Shown here piece by piece: positions 55,048-63,891 of a stretch of DNA of 64,000 nt. Source of the stretch: an alpha proteobacterium BAL199 (GTDB lineage: Bacteria; Pseudomonadota; Alphaproteobacteria; Thalassobaculales; Thalassobaculaceae); the NCBI GenBank assembly GCA_000171835.1, contig ABHC01000022.1, forward strand, positions 1-64,000, read 5' to 3'. The position numbers were made by a program, and so were the translations under genes. Every line of letters begins with the position of its first letter. The stretch's first letter is position 1. Below the pieces are notes generated by a model. It had not been told where the DNA came from, did not search any database, and saw nothing but the letters and a program-made list of their open reading frames with translations.

Positions 55048-55611
55048 GTGGTAGAGAGACTCGAGCTTGCACTTGATTCGATCCAGCGGTCTGTGTTGGA
55101 TTACTGGAGGAATGCAAGGAACGACCTGACCGTTCCATTGTTGGACGCGCTCGATCCGCTTAAGTTGGAAAAGCGGGTGCTACCGTATCTGGTGGTTGCC
55201 GAGCACCTGGACGACAGCGGGCTGGTACACTTCCGGTTGGTTGGGGAAGAGATGGTGCGGCGGTGGGGTGAAAACTTCCGCGGCCGGCGATCGGATGAGC
55301 TGTTCACCGGGGATTATCGGGTCTTCATTGAAAAATACTTCGCTCTGGCGCGTTCCGAGCGTTGCCCGGTTTATTCCGAGAGCGTGTTCCGTTGGAACGA
55401 TGGTGGGTGGATCAAAACGACCCGTCTGATACTGCCATTCTCCAGCACGCCGAACGGAGCGCCGACCCGCTCGGTGGTCGTCCAGGTGTTCCTGCCTTCC
55501 GAACAGCCTCAGTCGGTACCGGAGATTCGCGTGCTTCGAGAACAGGACATGTCGGGCGGTGTCATTGTGGCGTTACCCGGTGGGGCACGACAGGCGAGCA
55601 CGCCGAACTGA
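55048..55611 (+). CDS. PAS-like (PAS_5 type) sensory protein
   Basis: 187 aa from GTG 55048 (AAGG about 12 bases upstream); TTG 55000 would add 16 residues without a ribosome site. PAS_5 core: 'LLDALDPLKLEKRVLPYLVVAEHLDDSGLVHFRLVGEEMVRRWGENFRG', then 'DYRVFIEKYFALARSERCPVYSESVFRWNDGGWIKTTRLILPFSS'. There is no output domain. It is the third such protein within 3.5 kb but is on the opposite strand from the two at 52149-53062. The short tail (about 45 residues) has no recognised motif. Confidence 0.8.
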   Translation: MVERLELALDSIQRSVLDYWRNARNDLTVPLLDALDPLKLEKRVLPYLVVAEHLDDSGLVHFRLVGEEMVRRWGENFRGRRSDELFTGDYRVFIEKYFALARSERCPVYSESVFRWNDGGWIKTTRLILPFSSTPNGAPTRSVVVQVFLPSEQPQSVPEIRVLREQDMSGGVIVALPGGARQASTPN

Positions 55612-55636
55612 CGATCGCTGCCGCAGCCGATCCCCG

Positions 55637-55715
55637 TTGACAACGCAACGCCGTTCCATAGTCTCCGCGCCGGGCCGCCGCTCCCCAACGAGCGGCAACA
55701 TCGAAGGATTGAGAC
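55637..55715 (+). ncRNA. serC leader (serC RNA motif candidate)
   Basis: A perfect 7-bp hairpin, GCCGCTC (55677-55683) with GAGCGGC (55690-55696), loop CCCAAC, sits 20 bases before the serC ATG. It follows a TTGACA (55637-55642) that looks like a -35 box. The alphaproteobacterial 'serC' RNA motif occupies this position upstream of serC-serA and contains such a hairpin, so this is a candidate member. Its ligand, if any, is unknown. Confidence 0.45.
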
Positions 55716-56879
55716 ATGAAGCCGCAGCACAAGCCGCGGGTGCCGTTGTTCTCATCCGGACCGTGTGCGAAGCGACCCGGATGGGCCCCCGCTGTACTCG
55801 CCGACGCCGTCCTCGGACGGTCTCACCGCTCCAAAATCGGTAAAGCCAGGCTCGCCGACGCAATCGACCGGTCGCGCGCCATCCTGGGCATTCCCGCCGA
55901 CTACCGCCTCGGCATCGTGCCGGCGTCCGACACAGGTGCCGTCGAGATGGCGCTGTGGTCGCTGCTCGGCGTGCGCGGCGTCGACATGCTGGCCTGGGAG
56001 AGCTTCGGTGCCGGTTGGGTGACCGACGTGGTCAAGCAGTTGAAGCTGCAGGATGCGCGGGTGATCGAGGCCGGTTATGGCGAGATCGTCGACCTGTCCA
56101 AAGCAGATTTCAGCCGCGACGTGGTGTTCACCTGGAACGGCACGACCTCGGGCGTCCGAGTGCCGAACGGCGACTGGATTCCGGCCGACCGCGAAGGGTT
56201 GGCGATCTGCGACGCCACCTCGGCGGCGTTCGCCATGGACCTGCCGTGGGACAAGCTGGATGTGGTCACCTGGTCCTGGCAGAAGGTGCTGGGCGGCGAG
56301 GCGGCCCACGGCATGCTGGCGCTGAGCCCGCGCGCGGTGGAGCGGCTGGAGAGCTACACCCCGCCGTGGCCGCTGCCGAAGCTGTTCCGCATGACCTCCA
56401 AGGGCAAGCTGAACGAGGGCATCTTCAAGGGCGAGACCATCAACACTCCGTCAATGCTGTGCGTCGAGGACATTCTCGATGCGCTCGGCTGGGCTGAGTC
56501 GATTGGCGGGCTGCCGGGGCTGATCAAGCGCAGCGAGGCGAACCTCGCGGCCATCGAGAAATGGGTCGCGTTGTCGTCCTGGGCCGGGTTTCTGGCCAAG
56601 GACAAGGCGCTGCGCTCGCCGACCTCGATCTGCCTGTCATTCGTCGACCCGGCGTTCACCGCGCTGTCCGAAGCCGATCAGGCGGCGGTGGCGAAAAAGG
56701 TCGCAGCATTGGTCGAGGCGGAGGGAGCCGGCTACGACATCGCCGGTTACCGCGACGCCCCACCGGGTTTGCGGATCTGGGGCGGTGCGACAGTGGACAC
56801 CGCCGACATCGAGGCGCTGCTGCCCTGGCTCGACTGGGCCTGGGAGCAGGTCAGGAACGAGTTCGCGGCTGCCGCGTAA
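55716..56879 (+). CDS. serC: Phosphoserine aminotransferase SerC
   Basis: 387 aa with AAGGA upstream of the ATG. It is of the longer proteobacterial SerC type: '[11 protein letters not shown]' near the start, '[14 protein letters not shown]', '[13 protein letters not shown]', the PLP lysine in '[17 protein letters not shown]' and '[20 protein letters not shown]'. It converts 3-phosphohydroxypyruvate to phosphoserine with glutamate. serA follows 106 nt downstream, giving the first two enzymes of serine biosynthesis. The putative leader hairpin upstream probably controls both. Confidence 0.95.
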   Translation: MKPQHKPRVPLFSSGPCAKRPGWAPAVLADAVLGRSHRSKIGKARLADAIDRSRAILGIPADYRLGIVPASDTGAVEMALWSLLGVRGVDMLAWESFGAGWVTDVVKQLKLQDARVIEAGYGEIVDLSKADFSRDVVFTWNGTTSGVRVPNGDWIPADREGLAICDATSAAFAMDLPWDKLDVVTWSWQKVLGGEAAHGMLALSPRAVERLESYTPPWPLPKLFRMTSKGKLNEGIFKGETINTPSMLCVEDILDALGWAESIGGLPGLIKRSEANLAAIEKWVALSSWAGFLAKDKALRSPTSICLSFVDPAFTALSEADQAAVAKKVAALVEAEGAGYDIAGYRDAPPGLRIWGGATVDTADIEALLPWLDWAWEQVRNEFAAAA

Positions 56880-56985
56880 AGCGGCCGCGGGTCTGCGCCC
56901 GATCTCCAATCGATCGTTTCAATCACCACTGCGAAAGGCGCGCGTCCACGGCTCACCATGAGCGGTGTCGGCGCGCGGACGCACC

Positions 56986-58563
56986 ATGGTCAAAGTCCTG
57001 ATTTCCGACAATCTGAGCGACGCGGCTGCCGAGATCTTCCGGTCCCGGGGGATCGAGGTCGACGTCAACACCGGCCTCAAGCCCGACGAGTTGAAGGCCA
57101 TCATCAGCGGGTACGACGGCCTCGCCATCCGTTCCGCCACCAAGGTGACGCCGGACGTGCTGGCGGCGGCCGGCAAGCTGAAGGTAGTCGGTCGGGCCGG
57201 CATCGGTGTCGACAACGTGGACATCGCGGCCGCTACTGCCGGCGGTGTGGTGGTCATGAACACCCCATTCGGCAACGCCATCACCACGGCCGAGCACGCC
57301 ATCGCCATGATGTTTGCGCTGGCCCGGCAGATCCCGCAGGCCGACGCCTCGACCCAGGCGGGCAAGTGGGAGAAGTCGAAGTTCATGGGCGTCGAGCTGA
57401 CCGGCAAGGTGCTCGGCCTGATCGGCTGCGGCAACATCGGCTCGATCGTGGCCGACCGGGCGCGCGGCTTGCGCATGCGGGTGCTGGCGTTCGATCCGTA
57501 CCTGTCGGAGCAGCGGGCGACCGAACTCGGCGTGCGCAAGGTCGAGCTCGACGAGTTGTTCGCCGAGGCCGAGATCATCACCCTGCACACCCCGCTGACC
57601 GACGCCACCCGCAACATCATCGACGCGGCGGCGATCGCGAAGATGAAGAGGGGCGTGCGGATCATCAACTGCGCACGCGGCGGCCTAGTGGTCGAGGCAG
57701 ACCTGCGCGTGGGTCTGGATTCCGGTCAGGTCGGTGGTGCGGCGTTCGACGTGTTCGTGACCGAGCCGGCCAAGGAGAACGTGCTGTTCGGCCACCCCAA
57801 CGTGGTCTGCACCCCGCATCTGGGAGCCTCGACCTCGGAGGCCCAGGAGAAGGTGGCGCTGCAGGTCGCGGAGCAGATGAGCGACTACCTGCTGACCGGT
57901 GCGATCAGCAACGCCGTCAACGTGCCCTCGGTTACCGCGGAGGAGGCGCCGATCCTGAAGCCGTACATGAAGCTGGCCGAACTGCTGGGGTCGTTCTGCG
58001 GCCAGATGGTGGACGGCCCGATCGACGCCGTGTCTCTGGAGTTCGAAGGCCACGCCGCCAAGCTGAACGCCGAACCGATCAAGGCTGCGGCGTTGGCCGG
58101 ATTGCTGCGCCCGCAGGTCGATAGCGTCAACATGGTCAACGCCCCGACCATGGCGCACCAGCGCGGCATCGAGGTCAGCGTCACCCGCCATGACCGGGAA
58201 CCGGACTACCAGACCCTGGTGCGCATGTCGGTGCGATCGGAGTCTCGCACCCGTGTGCTGGTCGGCACGCTGATCGGCGGGACCAAGCCGAGGCTGGTCG
58301 AGGTCCAAGGCATCGCGATCGAGGCCGATTTCGGCCGACACATGCTGTACGTGCGCAACTACGACAAGCCTGGTTTCATCGGCGCTCTCGGCTCGGCGTT
58401 GGGCAATCACGGGGTCAACATCGCGACCTTCCACCTTGGACGGCGCGACGTCGGCGGCGAGGCGATCGCGTTGGTCGAGGTCGACCAGGCGATTGACGCG
58501 GCGCTGCTGACCGAGGTGCAGAGCCTGCCGCACGTGGTACGGGTGAACGCGCTGTCGTTCTGA
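56986..58563 (+). CDS. serA: D-3-phosphoglycerate dehydrogenase SerA with C-terminal ACT domain
   Basis: 525 aa from ATG 56986 ('MVKVLISDNLSDAAAEIF'); GTG 56965 would add seven residues. NAD-binding 'GLIGCGNIGSIVADRARG', substrate-binding 'INCARGGLVVEADL', the catalytic 'HLGASTSEAQ' His, then an intervening domain and a C-terminal ACT domain of about 450-525 ('YVRNYDKPGFIGALGSALGNHGVNIATFHLGR'), which in this class senses serine. It oxidises 3-phosphoglycerate to 3-phosphohydroxypyruvate, the committed step. Transcribed with serC. Confidence 0.96.
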   Translation: MVKVLISDNLSDAAAEIFRSRGIEVDVNTGLKPDELKAIISGYDGLAIRSATKVTPDVLAAAGKLKVVGRAGIGVDNVDIAAATAGGVVVMNTPFGNAITTAEHAIAMMFALARQIPQADASTQAGKWEKSKFMGVELTGKVLGLIGCGNIGSIVADRARGLRMRVLAFDPYLSEQRATELGVRKVELDELFAEAEIITLHTPLTDATRNIIDAAAIAKMKRGVRIINCARGGLVVEADLRVGLDSGQVGGAAFDVFVTEPAKENVLFGHPNVVCTPHLGASTSEAQEKVALQVAEQMSDYLLTGAISNAVNVPSVTAEEAPILKPYMKLAELLGSFCGQMVDGPIDAVSLEFEGHAAKLNAEPIKAAALAGLLRPQVDSVNMVNAPTMAHQRGIEVSVTRHDREPDYQTLVRMSVRSESRTRVLVGTLIGGTKPRLVEVQGIAIEADFGRHMLYVRNYDKPGFIGALGSALGNHGVNIATFHLGRRDVGGEAIALVEVDQAIDAALLTEVQSLPHVVRVNALSF

Positions 58564-58664
58564 AGCCCGAAGGGAGTGGTGGGCCGCTCCGGCCCGCCGC
58601 GCTCGCGTTGGTCGACCGCAAGGCGTGCCTTGCCGCGATCCCGTCTCGCGGCCACACTGACCGT

Positions 58665-60308
58665 ATGCGAGCTTACGATTATGTCATCGTCGGGGCAGGG
58701 TCGGCGGGATGCGTTCTGGCATCCCGGCTGACCGAGGATCCCGACGTCTCGGTCCTGCTGCTGGAAGCCGGCGGCTGGGACTGGAACCCGTTGATCCATA
58801 TCCCGCTCGGTGTCGGTAAGCTGGTGCGCTCCAACCTGCACAGCTGGGGCTATTGGACCGAGCCGGAACCGCATCTCGACGACCGCCGCCTGTACTGGCC
58901 GCGCGGCAAGGTGGTCGGTGGGTCGTCGTCGATCAATTCGATGATCTACATCCGCGGCCATCCCCGCGATTACGATACCTGGGCGCAACTCGGCAACCGC
59001 GGCTGGGCGTGGGACGACGTGCTGCCGTATTTCCGGCGTTCCGAGGGGCATGTCGATCGGCCCGCCGACGATCTGCACGGTACTGGCGGCCCTCTGAAGG
59101 TTCAGCGCGGACGCGACACCAACCCGTTGTACGATGTGTTCGCGGCTGCGGGACGGCAGGCCGGCTACAAGGACAACGACGACTTCAACGGCCCGGGCCA
59201 GGAAGGCCTCGGCCGCTACGATTTCACGATCCACAACGGACGGCGGGCCAGTGCGGCAGCGTGCTATCTGCGGCCGGCGCTGAAGCGCCCGAACCTGACG
59301 GTCGAGACCGGCGCGCTGACCCATCGCGTGATCGTCGAGGGTGGACGGGCGACCGGGGTCGAGTACCACCGCCAGGGCACCCTGCACCGGGCAGTGGCGG
59401 GCCGCGAGGTGCTGCTGTCCGGCGGGGCGTTGAACTCGCCTCAGATCCTGATGCTGTCTGGCATCGGCGACCCGGATGAACTGGCCGCCCACGGCATCCC
59501 GCTGGTGCAGGCGCTGCCGGGGGTCGGCCGCGATCTGCAGGACCACCTGGACATCCCGCTGCAGTTCGCCTGCCCGAAGCCTGTCACCCTGCACAGCCTG
59601 GTCCGGCTCGACCGGGCGGCGCTGGCGATGGCGCAAGCAGCCCTGTTCCGGACCGGCCCCGCCACGTCGTTCCCGGCGGAAGGCGGGCTGTTCGTGCGCA
59701 CCCGGCCGGAGCTGGAGATGCCCGACATGCAGTGGCATTTCCTGATCGGCCTGGGCGCCAAGCGGCTGCGCATCCCGCTGCTGTGGCAACTCAACAAGGG
59801 CCCGATGGACCGCGACGGCTTCACCATCCGGATGTGCCAGTTGCGGCCGGAAAGCCGGGGACGGGTGCGGCTGCGCTCGGACGATCCGGCCGACCGGGTG
59901 CGGATCCTGGCGAACTACTACTCGACCGAGGCTGACCGGCGCAGCTTCCGCGACGGGTTGCGGATGGCCCGCAACCTGGTGGCGCAACCGGCGTTCGACG
60001 GCTGGCGCGACGAGGAGTTGAATCCCGGCCCCGACGTGATCTCCGATGCCGACATCGACGCCTATGTCCGGCGGATCTCGGAGACCATCTATCACCCGGT
60101 CGGCACTTGCCGCATGGGCGTGGACGACGGTGCGGTGGTCGATCCGGAGCTGAAGGTGCGCGGGCTCGAGGGGCTGCGGGTGATCGACGCCTCGATCATG
60201 CCGCGACTGATCGGCGGCAACACCAACGCGCCCACAATGATGATCGCCGAAAAGGCCGTGGACATGATGCTCGGCCGGGCGGCGGTGGCGGACGCACAGG
60301 CTGCATAG
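58665..60308 (+). CDS. GMC family FAD oxidoreductase (choline dehydrogenase-like)
   Basis: 547 aa from ATG 58665 ('MRAYDYVIVGAGSAG', the FAD-binding GxGxxG). GMC signature 1 'GKVVGGSSSINSMIYIRG' and signature 2 'GGALNSPQILMLSGIG' are present, and the C-terminal active-site region reads 'YHPVGTCRMG' (His) and 'GGNTNAPTMMIAEKA' (Asn). Members oxidise alcohols such as choline, polyethylene glycol or aliphatic alcohols. Its substrate is not determined by these residues. It follows serA on the same strand but 101 nt apart, probably an independent unit, and is convergent with the ICMT-like gene. Confidence 0.9.
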   Translation: MRAYDYVIVGAGSAGCVLASRLTEDPDVSVLLLEAGGWDWNPLIHIPLGVGKLVRSNLHSWGYWTEPEPHLDDRRLYWPRGKVVGGSSSINSMIYIRGHPRDYDTWAQLGNRGWAWDDVLPYFRRSEGHVDRPADDLHGTGGPLKVQRGRDTNPLYDVFAAAGRQAGYKDNDDFNGPGQEGLGRYDFTIHNGRRASAAACYLRPALKRPNLTVETGALTHRVIVEGGRATGVEYHRQGTLHRAVAGREVLLSGGALNSPQILMLSGIGDPDELAAHGIPLVQALPGVGRDLQDHLDIPLQFACPKPVTLHSLVRLDRAALAMAQAALFRTGPATSFPAEGGLFVRTRPELEMPDMQWHFLIGLGAKRLRIPLLWQLNKGPMDRDGFTIRMCQLRPESRGRVRLRSDDPADRVRILANYYSTEADRRSFRDGLRMARNLVAQPAFDGWRDEELNPGPDVISDADIDAYVRRISETIYHPVGTCRMGVDDGAVVDPELKVRGLEGLRVIDASIMPRLIGGNTNAPTMMIAEKAVDMMLGRAAVADAQAA

Positions 60309-60312
60309 ACTG

Positions 60313-60792
60313 CTATAACCAGCGCCGGACCCGCGTCTTGTAGGACAGGTAGGTGTCGCCGAACTTGGCCGCGAGATAGGCTTCCTCCCGGTCGATCACG
60401 CCGACGTTCATGATCACGAAGGTCGGCAGCAGCATGCCCAGCATCCAAGCGCTGTTGACCCACAGCGCCACCCCGACCGACAGTGCGGTCAGCGCCACGT
60501 AGATCGGGTTGCGCGAGAACCGGTAGGGCCCGTCGGTGACGATCGCGGTGACTGGCTTGTGGGTCGGTACGTTGGTGCCGGCTCGCTTGAACAGTCCGAA
60601 GCACCAGAACGCCAGCGCCAGACTGATGGCAATCAGCACGATCCCGGGGACAAGGCCGGTGCCCGGTGCCAGCACGGGCAGCGGGATCAGCCGGTCGAGC
60701 CCCGCGCCAACCACCAGCGCGCCTGCGTACAGGAACGGCGGGTGGGTGATCGCGCCAGGATTGTCGGGTTTGCCGACTCCGGATTCCGTCAT
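60313..60792 (-). CDS. Isoprenylcysteine carboxyl methyltransferase (ICMT/PEMT) family protein
   Basis: 159 aa with four hydrophobic helices. The family's SAM-binding core is visible: 'AGTNVPTHKPVTAIVTDGPYRFSRNPIYVALTALSVGVALW', followed by 'REEAYLAAKFGDTYLSYKTRVRRWL', a typical C-terminal box with the E/Y residues. Bacterial members methylate small lipids or unknown targets at the inner membrane; the real target here is unknown. It is convergent with the GMC gene (4 nt) and divergent from hupE. Confidence 0.85.
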   Translation of the reverse strand: MTESGVGKPDNPGAITHPPFLYAGALVVGAGLDRLIPLPVLAPGTGLVPGIVLIAISLALAFWCFGLFKRAGTNVPTHKPVTAIVTDGPYRFSRNPIYVALTALSVGVALWVNSAWMLGMLLPTFVIMNVGVIDREEAYLAAKFGDTYLSYKTRVRRWL

Positions 60793-60953
60793 CTTCGCTA
60801 CCCCCCGGTTTGTCCCTAGGAGCAGATGGCGCGCCCAGGGCGGCTGTGCAAGCCGCGTTCACGGCGGCTGGTCGTCAAGGCATGACAGGCTCCATCGCGT
60901 TGGTTAAGACTCGTGGCCGACCGATTCTCGAACTCTGCCATTTGAGGGCTCCC

Positions 60954-61532
60954 ATGCTTCGTATCCTGACCTCCGCCGCAGCCCTGTCGCTGCTCGCTTC
61001 TCCTGCACTCGCCCATACCGGCATCGGCGCCACCAGCGGGTTCGCCGCCGGCGCCGCGCACCCGATGCTCGGGCTCGATCACCTGCTGGCGATGGTCGCC
61101 GTCGGTGGCTGGGCCGCCCTGCTCGGCGGTCGCGCGCTGTGGCTTGTGCCGGCGGCGTTCGTCGTGGCGATGCTGGCCGGTGGCACGCTGGCGGTTTCCG
61201 GCATTGCCCTGCCGATGGTCGAGACCATGATCGCTCTGTCGGTTGTCGTGCTCGGCACGCTGGTGGCGGTGAACGCCCGTATGGTTGTTGGCGTCGGCAT
61301 GGCGATCGTCGCCGCTTTCGCAGTGTTTCACGGTCACGCCCATGGCAGTGAGCTGCCGGCCGGCCTTTCGGTGCTTGGCTACGGTGCGGGTTTCGCGCTG
61401 TCGACGGCCCTGTTGCACGGCGCCGGCATTGCCGTCGCGTCGCTGTTCGGCCGATTCGGCTCGACCCGCATGGTCCGGTATGCCGGCCTCGCGACCGCGT
61501 TTGCCGGCGTTGGCATCGTCGCTGGTCTCTGA
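60954..61532 (+). CDS. hupE: HupE/UreJ family metal transporter
   Basis: 192 aa from ATG 60954, with GAGGG nine bases upstream. Signal-like start 'MLRILTSAAALSLLASPALA' followed by the family motif 'HPMLGLDHLLAMVAVGGWAALLGG' with the conserved H and D residues, and 'FHGHAHGSELP' in the middle, another metal-ligand cluster. About six membrane helices. HupE/UreJ proteins import nickel or cobalt for hydrogenase or urease. No hydrogenase or urease gene is within the window, so the metal enzyme served lies elsewhere or the role differs. It is convergent with a hydrolase gene, with a palindrome between. Confidence 0.88.
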   Translation: MLRILTSAAALSLLASPALAHTGIGATSGFAAGAAHPMLGLDHLLAMVAVGGWAALLGGRALWLVPAAFVVAMLAGGTLAVSGIALPMVETMIALSVVVLGTLVAVNARMVVGVGMAIVAAFAVFHGHAHGSELPAGLSVLGYGAGFALSTALLHGAGIAVASLFGRFGSTRMVRYAGLATAFAGVGIVAGL

Positions 61533-61550
61533 TCTGAGCCACTTAGTACC

Positions 61551-61584
61551 GTCATCCCGGTCGCCGCGGCTACCGGGATGACGA
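61551..61584. repeat. Perfect 12-bp palindromic intergenic element
   Basis: CGTCATCCCGGT (61551-61562) and ACCGGGATGACG (61573-61584), loop of 10 nt. It lies between the convergent hupE and hydrolase stops, so it can act as a bidirectional terminator, and has the same ATCCCGG core as the elements at 13612-13712. Confidence 0.65.
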
Positions 61585-61606
61585 AGATGCGGGAGGCGTC
61601 GCGGCC

Positions 61607-62719
61607 CTACGTCAGCGCCGCGACCACCCGCTTGGCGAAGCCGTCGAGATGCGGCTTGTCGATCCAGCGCAGGACCGCCACCAGATCCAGGGTCGGCTCG
61701 ATCCAGATGACGTTCGAGCCGACGCCCATGGCGAACACGCTGCTGCGCGGCGCGCTCGGGCAGTGCCGGCCGTCGCCGTTCAGCCACCACAGATAGCCAT
61801 AGCTGGGGTTGAGCGCGCACGGCGTGGTGCAGGCGTCGACCCAGGCTTCCGACAGGATACGCTTATCGCCCCACAGGCCGCGGCGCTGCATCAACAGGCC
61901 GACACGGGCCTGGTCGCGGGCCGAGATGAACAGCCCGCCGCCCCAATGCGCCCCGCCCGAGACCGAGCACATCGGCTGGCCGCCGACCTCGACCCAGGAA
62001 TTGATGTAGCCATTCCAACTCCAGCTTTCGGACGCGCCGATCGGATCCATGACCCGGTCCCGCAGCACCGTCGGCAGCGGCTTGCCGTGAATCCGCAGCA
62101 GCGACAGTGACAGCCGGTTCACCCGCACGTCGTTGTATTCCCAGTAGGCGCCGGGCGCCTGCAGGTCGCGATGGGTCCCCTTCTTGGACGGCGTTCCCGG
62201 CGGCAGGGACAGCTCGCGGTTGCGGTCGATCAGGTCGGGCTTGCCGAACAGCGTGCCCTCCCACTCGCTGGTGTTGGTCAGCAGGTGTTCCCAGGTGATC
62301 GAACGGTTCTGTGGTGCGTCGAACCCGCCGTCGTCGACCAACTCTCCAACCGGCCGGCGGATGTCCGGGATCAACCCGTCGTCGACCGCCAGCCCGGCCA
62401 TCAGCGAAAGATACGACTTGGTGACCGAGAAGGTCATGTCGGCGCGGTCGGTCGGTCCCCATTCGGCGACGATCTTGCCGCCACGAATGATCAACCCGCT
62501 GGGATCGGCGCGTGGTGCGGTCGGGCCGATGATGTCACCGAGTGGCGGCGGCTCGGAGAAGTGCCCGCCGGCCAGGGCCGCGGCGATGTCGCGGTTCATC
62601 GGCGATTCATGGGCGATCGCGTAGTCGACGGCGGCCTGGATGCCGGCCGGATCGGCGCCAGCGGCTGCCGGTTCGATCCGTTCCCAGGCGGCACCGGCGC
62701 CTGGCACGTAGTCGGTCAT
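61607..62719 (-). CDS. Beta-lactamase-fold serine hydrolase (class C/esterase type)
   Basis: 370 aa from ATG 62719, preceded by AGGAGATCGTC. The penicillin-binding-type catalytic motifs are S98-x-x-K101 ('SVTKSYLS') and the Tyr motif 'WEYNDVRVN' (YxN); the third motif is of the HxG type, not clearly readable. No signal peptide is seen, so it is likely cytosolic. Such proteins include esterases, aminopeptidases and non-lactamase peptidases; the substrate is not known, and nothing shows antibiotic hydrolysis. It is convergent with hupE and divergent from the agmatinase-type gene. Confidence 0.85.
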   Translation of the reverse strand: MTDYVPGAGAAWERIEPAAAGADPAGIQAAVDYAIAHESPMNRDIAAALAGGHFSEPPPLGDIIGPTAPRADPSGLIIRGGKIVAEWGPTDRADMTFSVTKSYLSLMAGLAVDDGLIPDIRRPVGELVDDGGFDAPQNRSITWEHLLTNTSEWEGTLFGKPDLIDRNRELSLPPGTPSKKGTHRDLQAPGAYWEYNDVRVNRLSLSLLRIHGKPLPTVLRDRVMDPIGASESWSWNGYINSWVEVGGQPMCSVSGGAHWGGGLFISARDQARVGLLMQRRGLWGDKRILSEAWVDACTTPCALNPSYGYLWWLNGDGRHCPSAPRSSVFAMGVGSNVIWIEPTLDLVAVLRWIDKPHLDGFAKRVVAALT

Positions 62720-62820
62720 GACGATCTCCTCGGGTTTCCTGCGCCGGGAGCGTAGCCGCGCCCCTTGATCCGGCCAAGCGCGCCCGAGCATGATCGTGAT
62801 GCCCTGACGTGGAGACTGTC

Positions 62821-63783
62821 GTGACCGAAGCCGAGCCGACGAACACCGACGCGATGACCCGCCCGCGCTATGTCGGGCTGCCGACCTTCATGCGGGCCCC
62901 GTATGCCGAGCAGGACTGGTCGGCGGTCGACATCGGCCTGATCGGCGTGCCCTACGACGGCGGGGTGACCAACCGGCCAGGCGCCCGGCATGGGCCGCGC
63001 GAGGTTCGCAACCAGTCCAGTCTGATGCGGCGGATCAACCAGGCGACCGGCGTGTGCCCGTACGAGCTGGCGCGTATCGCCGATATCGGCGATGCGGTGG
63101 TGGAACGGCCGTTCGTGCTGACCGAGGCGCACGAGCAGATCGGGGCGTTCTACGAACGGGTACTGGCGGCGGGCGTGGTCCCGCTGAGCGTCGGCGGCGA
63201 TCATTCGATCAGCCTGCCGATCCTGCGGGTGCTGGGCCGCGACCGGCCGGTCGGCATGGTGCACATCGACGCGCATTGCGACACCGGCGACGACTACCTC
63301 GGCTCACGCTTCCACCACGGCGCCCCGTTCCGTCGGGCGGTCGAGGAGGGTGTGCTCGATCCCAGCCGCACCATCCAGATCGGCATCCGCGGCGGCATCA
63401 ACGAGCGCGACGTCTGGGGCTTCAGCCACGATTCACGCATGCGGGTGATTTACATGCACGAGATCCCGGACCTGGGCCTTGATGCGGTGATCGCCGAGGC
63501 CCGGCGGGTGGCCGGCGACGGCCCGACCTATCTGTCCTTCGACATCGACAGCATTGACCCGGCATTCGCGCCCGGTACCGGCACCCCGGAGATCGGTGGC
63601 CTGACCTCGTTCGAGGCCCAGCGTCTGGTGCGCGGCCTGTCGGGGATCGACGTGATCGGCGGCGACATGGTTGAGGTTTCGCCGCCGTTCGACCCGAGCG
63701 GCAACACGGCCCTGGTCGGTGCCTCCATTCTGTTCGAAATGCTGTGCGTGACGGCCGAAGCCGTGGCGCGGCGCCAGCGATAA
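62821..63783 (+). CDS. Agmatinase / guanidino-acid ureohydrolase family protein
   Basis: 320 aa from GTG 62821, which has GGAG six bases upstream; GTG 62809 is the frame's earliest start. The binuclear manganese site of ureohydrolases is complete: H128 in 'GGDHSIS', D150/H152/D154 in 'HIDAHCDT' and the acidic pair in 'SFDIDSIDPAFAPG'. It hydrolyses agmatine or a related guanidino compound (guanidinobutyrate, guanidinopropionate) to urea and an amine. Substrate-loop residues do not decide between these. Neither an arginine decarboxylase nor a urease gene is in the window. Confidence 0.88.
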   Translation: MTEAEPTNTDAMTRPRYVGLPTFMRAPYAEQDWSAVDIGLIGVPYDGGVTNRPGARHGPREVRNQSSLMRRINQATGVCPYELARIADIGDAVVERPFVLTEAHEQIGAFYERVLAAGVVPLSVGGDHSISLPILRVLGRDRPVGMVHIDAHCDTGDDYLGSRFHHGAPFRRAVEEGVLDPSRTIQIGIRGGINERDVWGFSHDSRMRVIYMHEIPDLGLDAVIAEARRVAGDGPTYLSFDIDSIDPAFAPGTGTPEIGGLTSFEAQRLVRGLSGIDVIGGDMVEVSPPFDPSGNTALVGASILFEMLCVTAEAVARRQR

Positions 63784-63891
63784 TACTGCCGATGCCGGTC
63801 GTGTGATCGTCGAACCCGGTCTCACCGTTCCATAGCGGGCTGGAACCGGTAGAATAACATCTGGATTGGACATCGATTGCGGGAGCGGGGC

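Noticed and set aside
58407-60095. 562-codon reverse frame over serA end and GMC gene
   Set aside because: Antisense shadow of two genes with complete catalytic motifs.
63810-63860. Imperfect hairpin after the agmatinase-type gene as a terminator
   Set aside because: The stem contains a bulge and no T-run follows.
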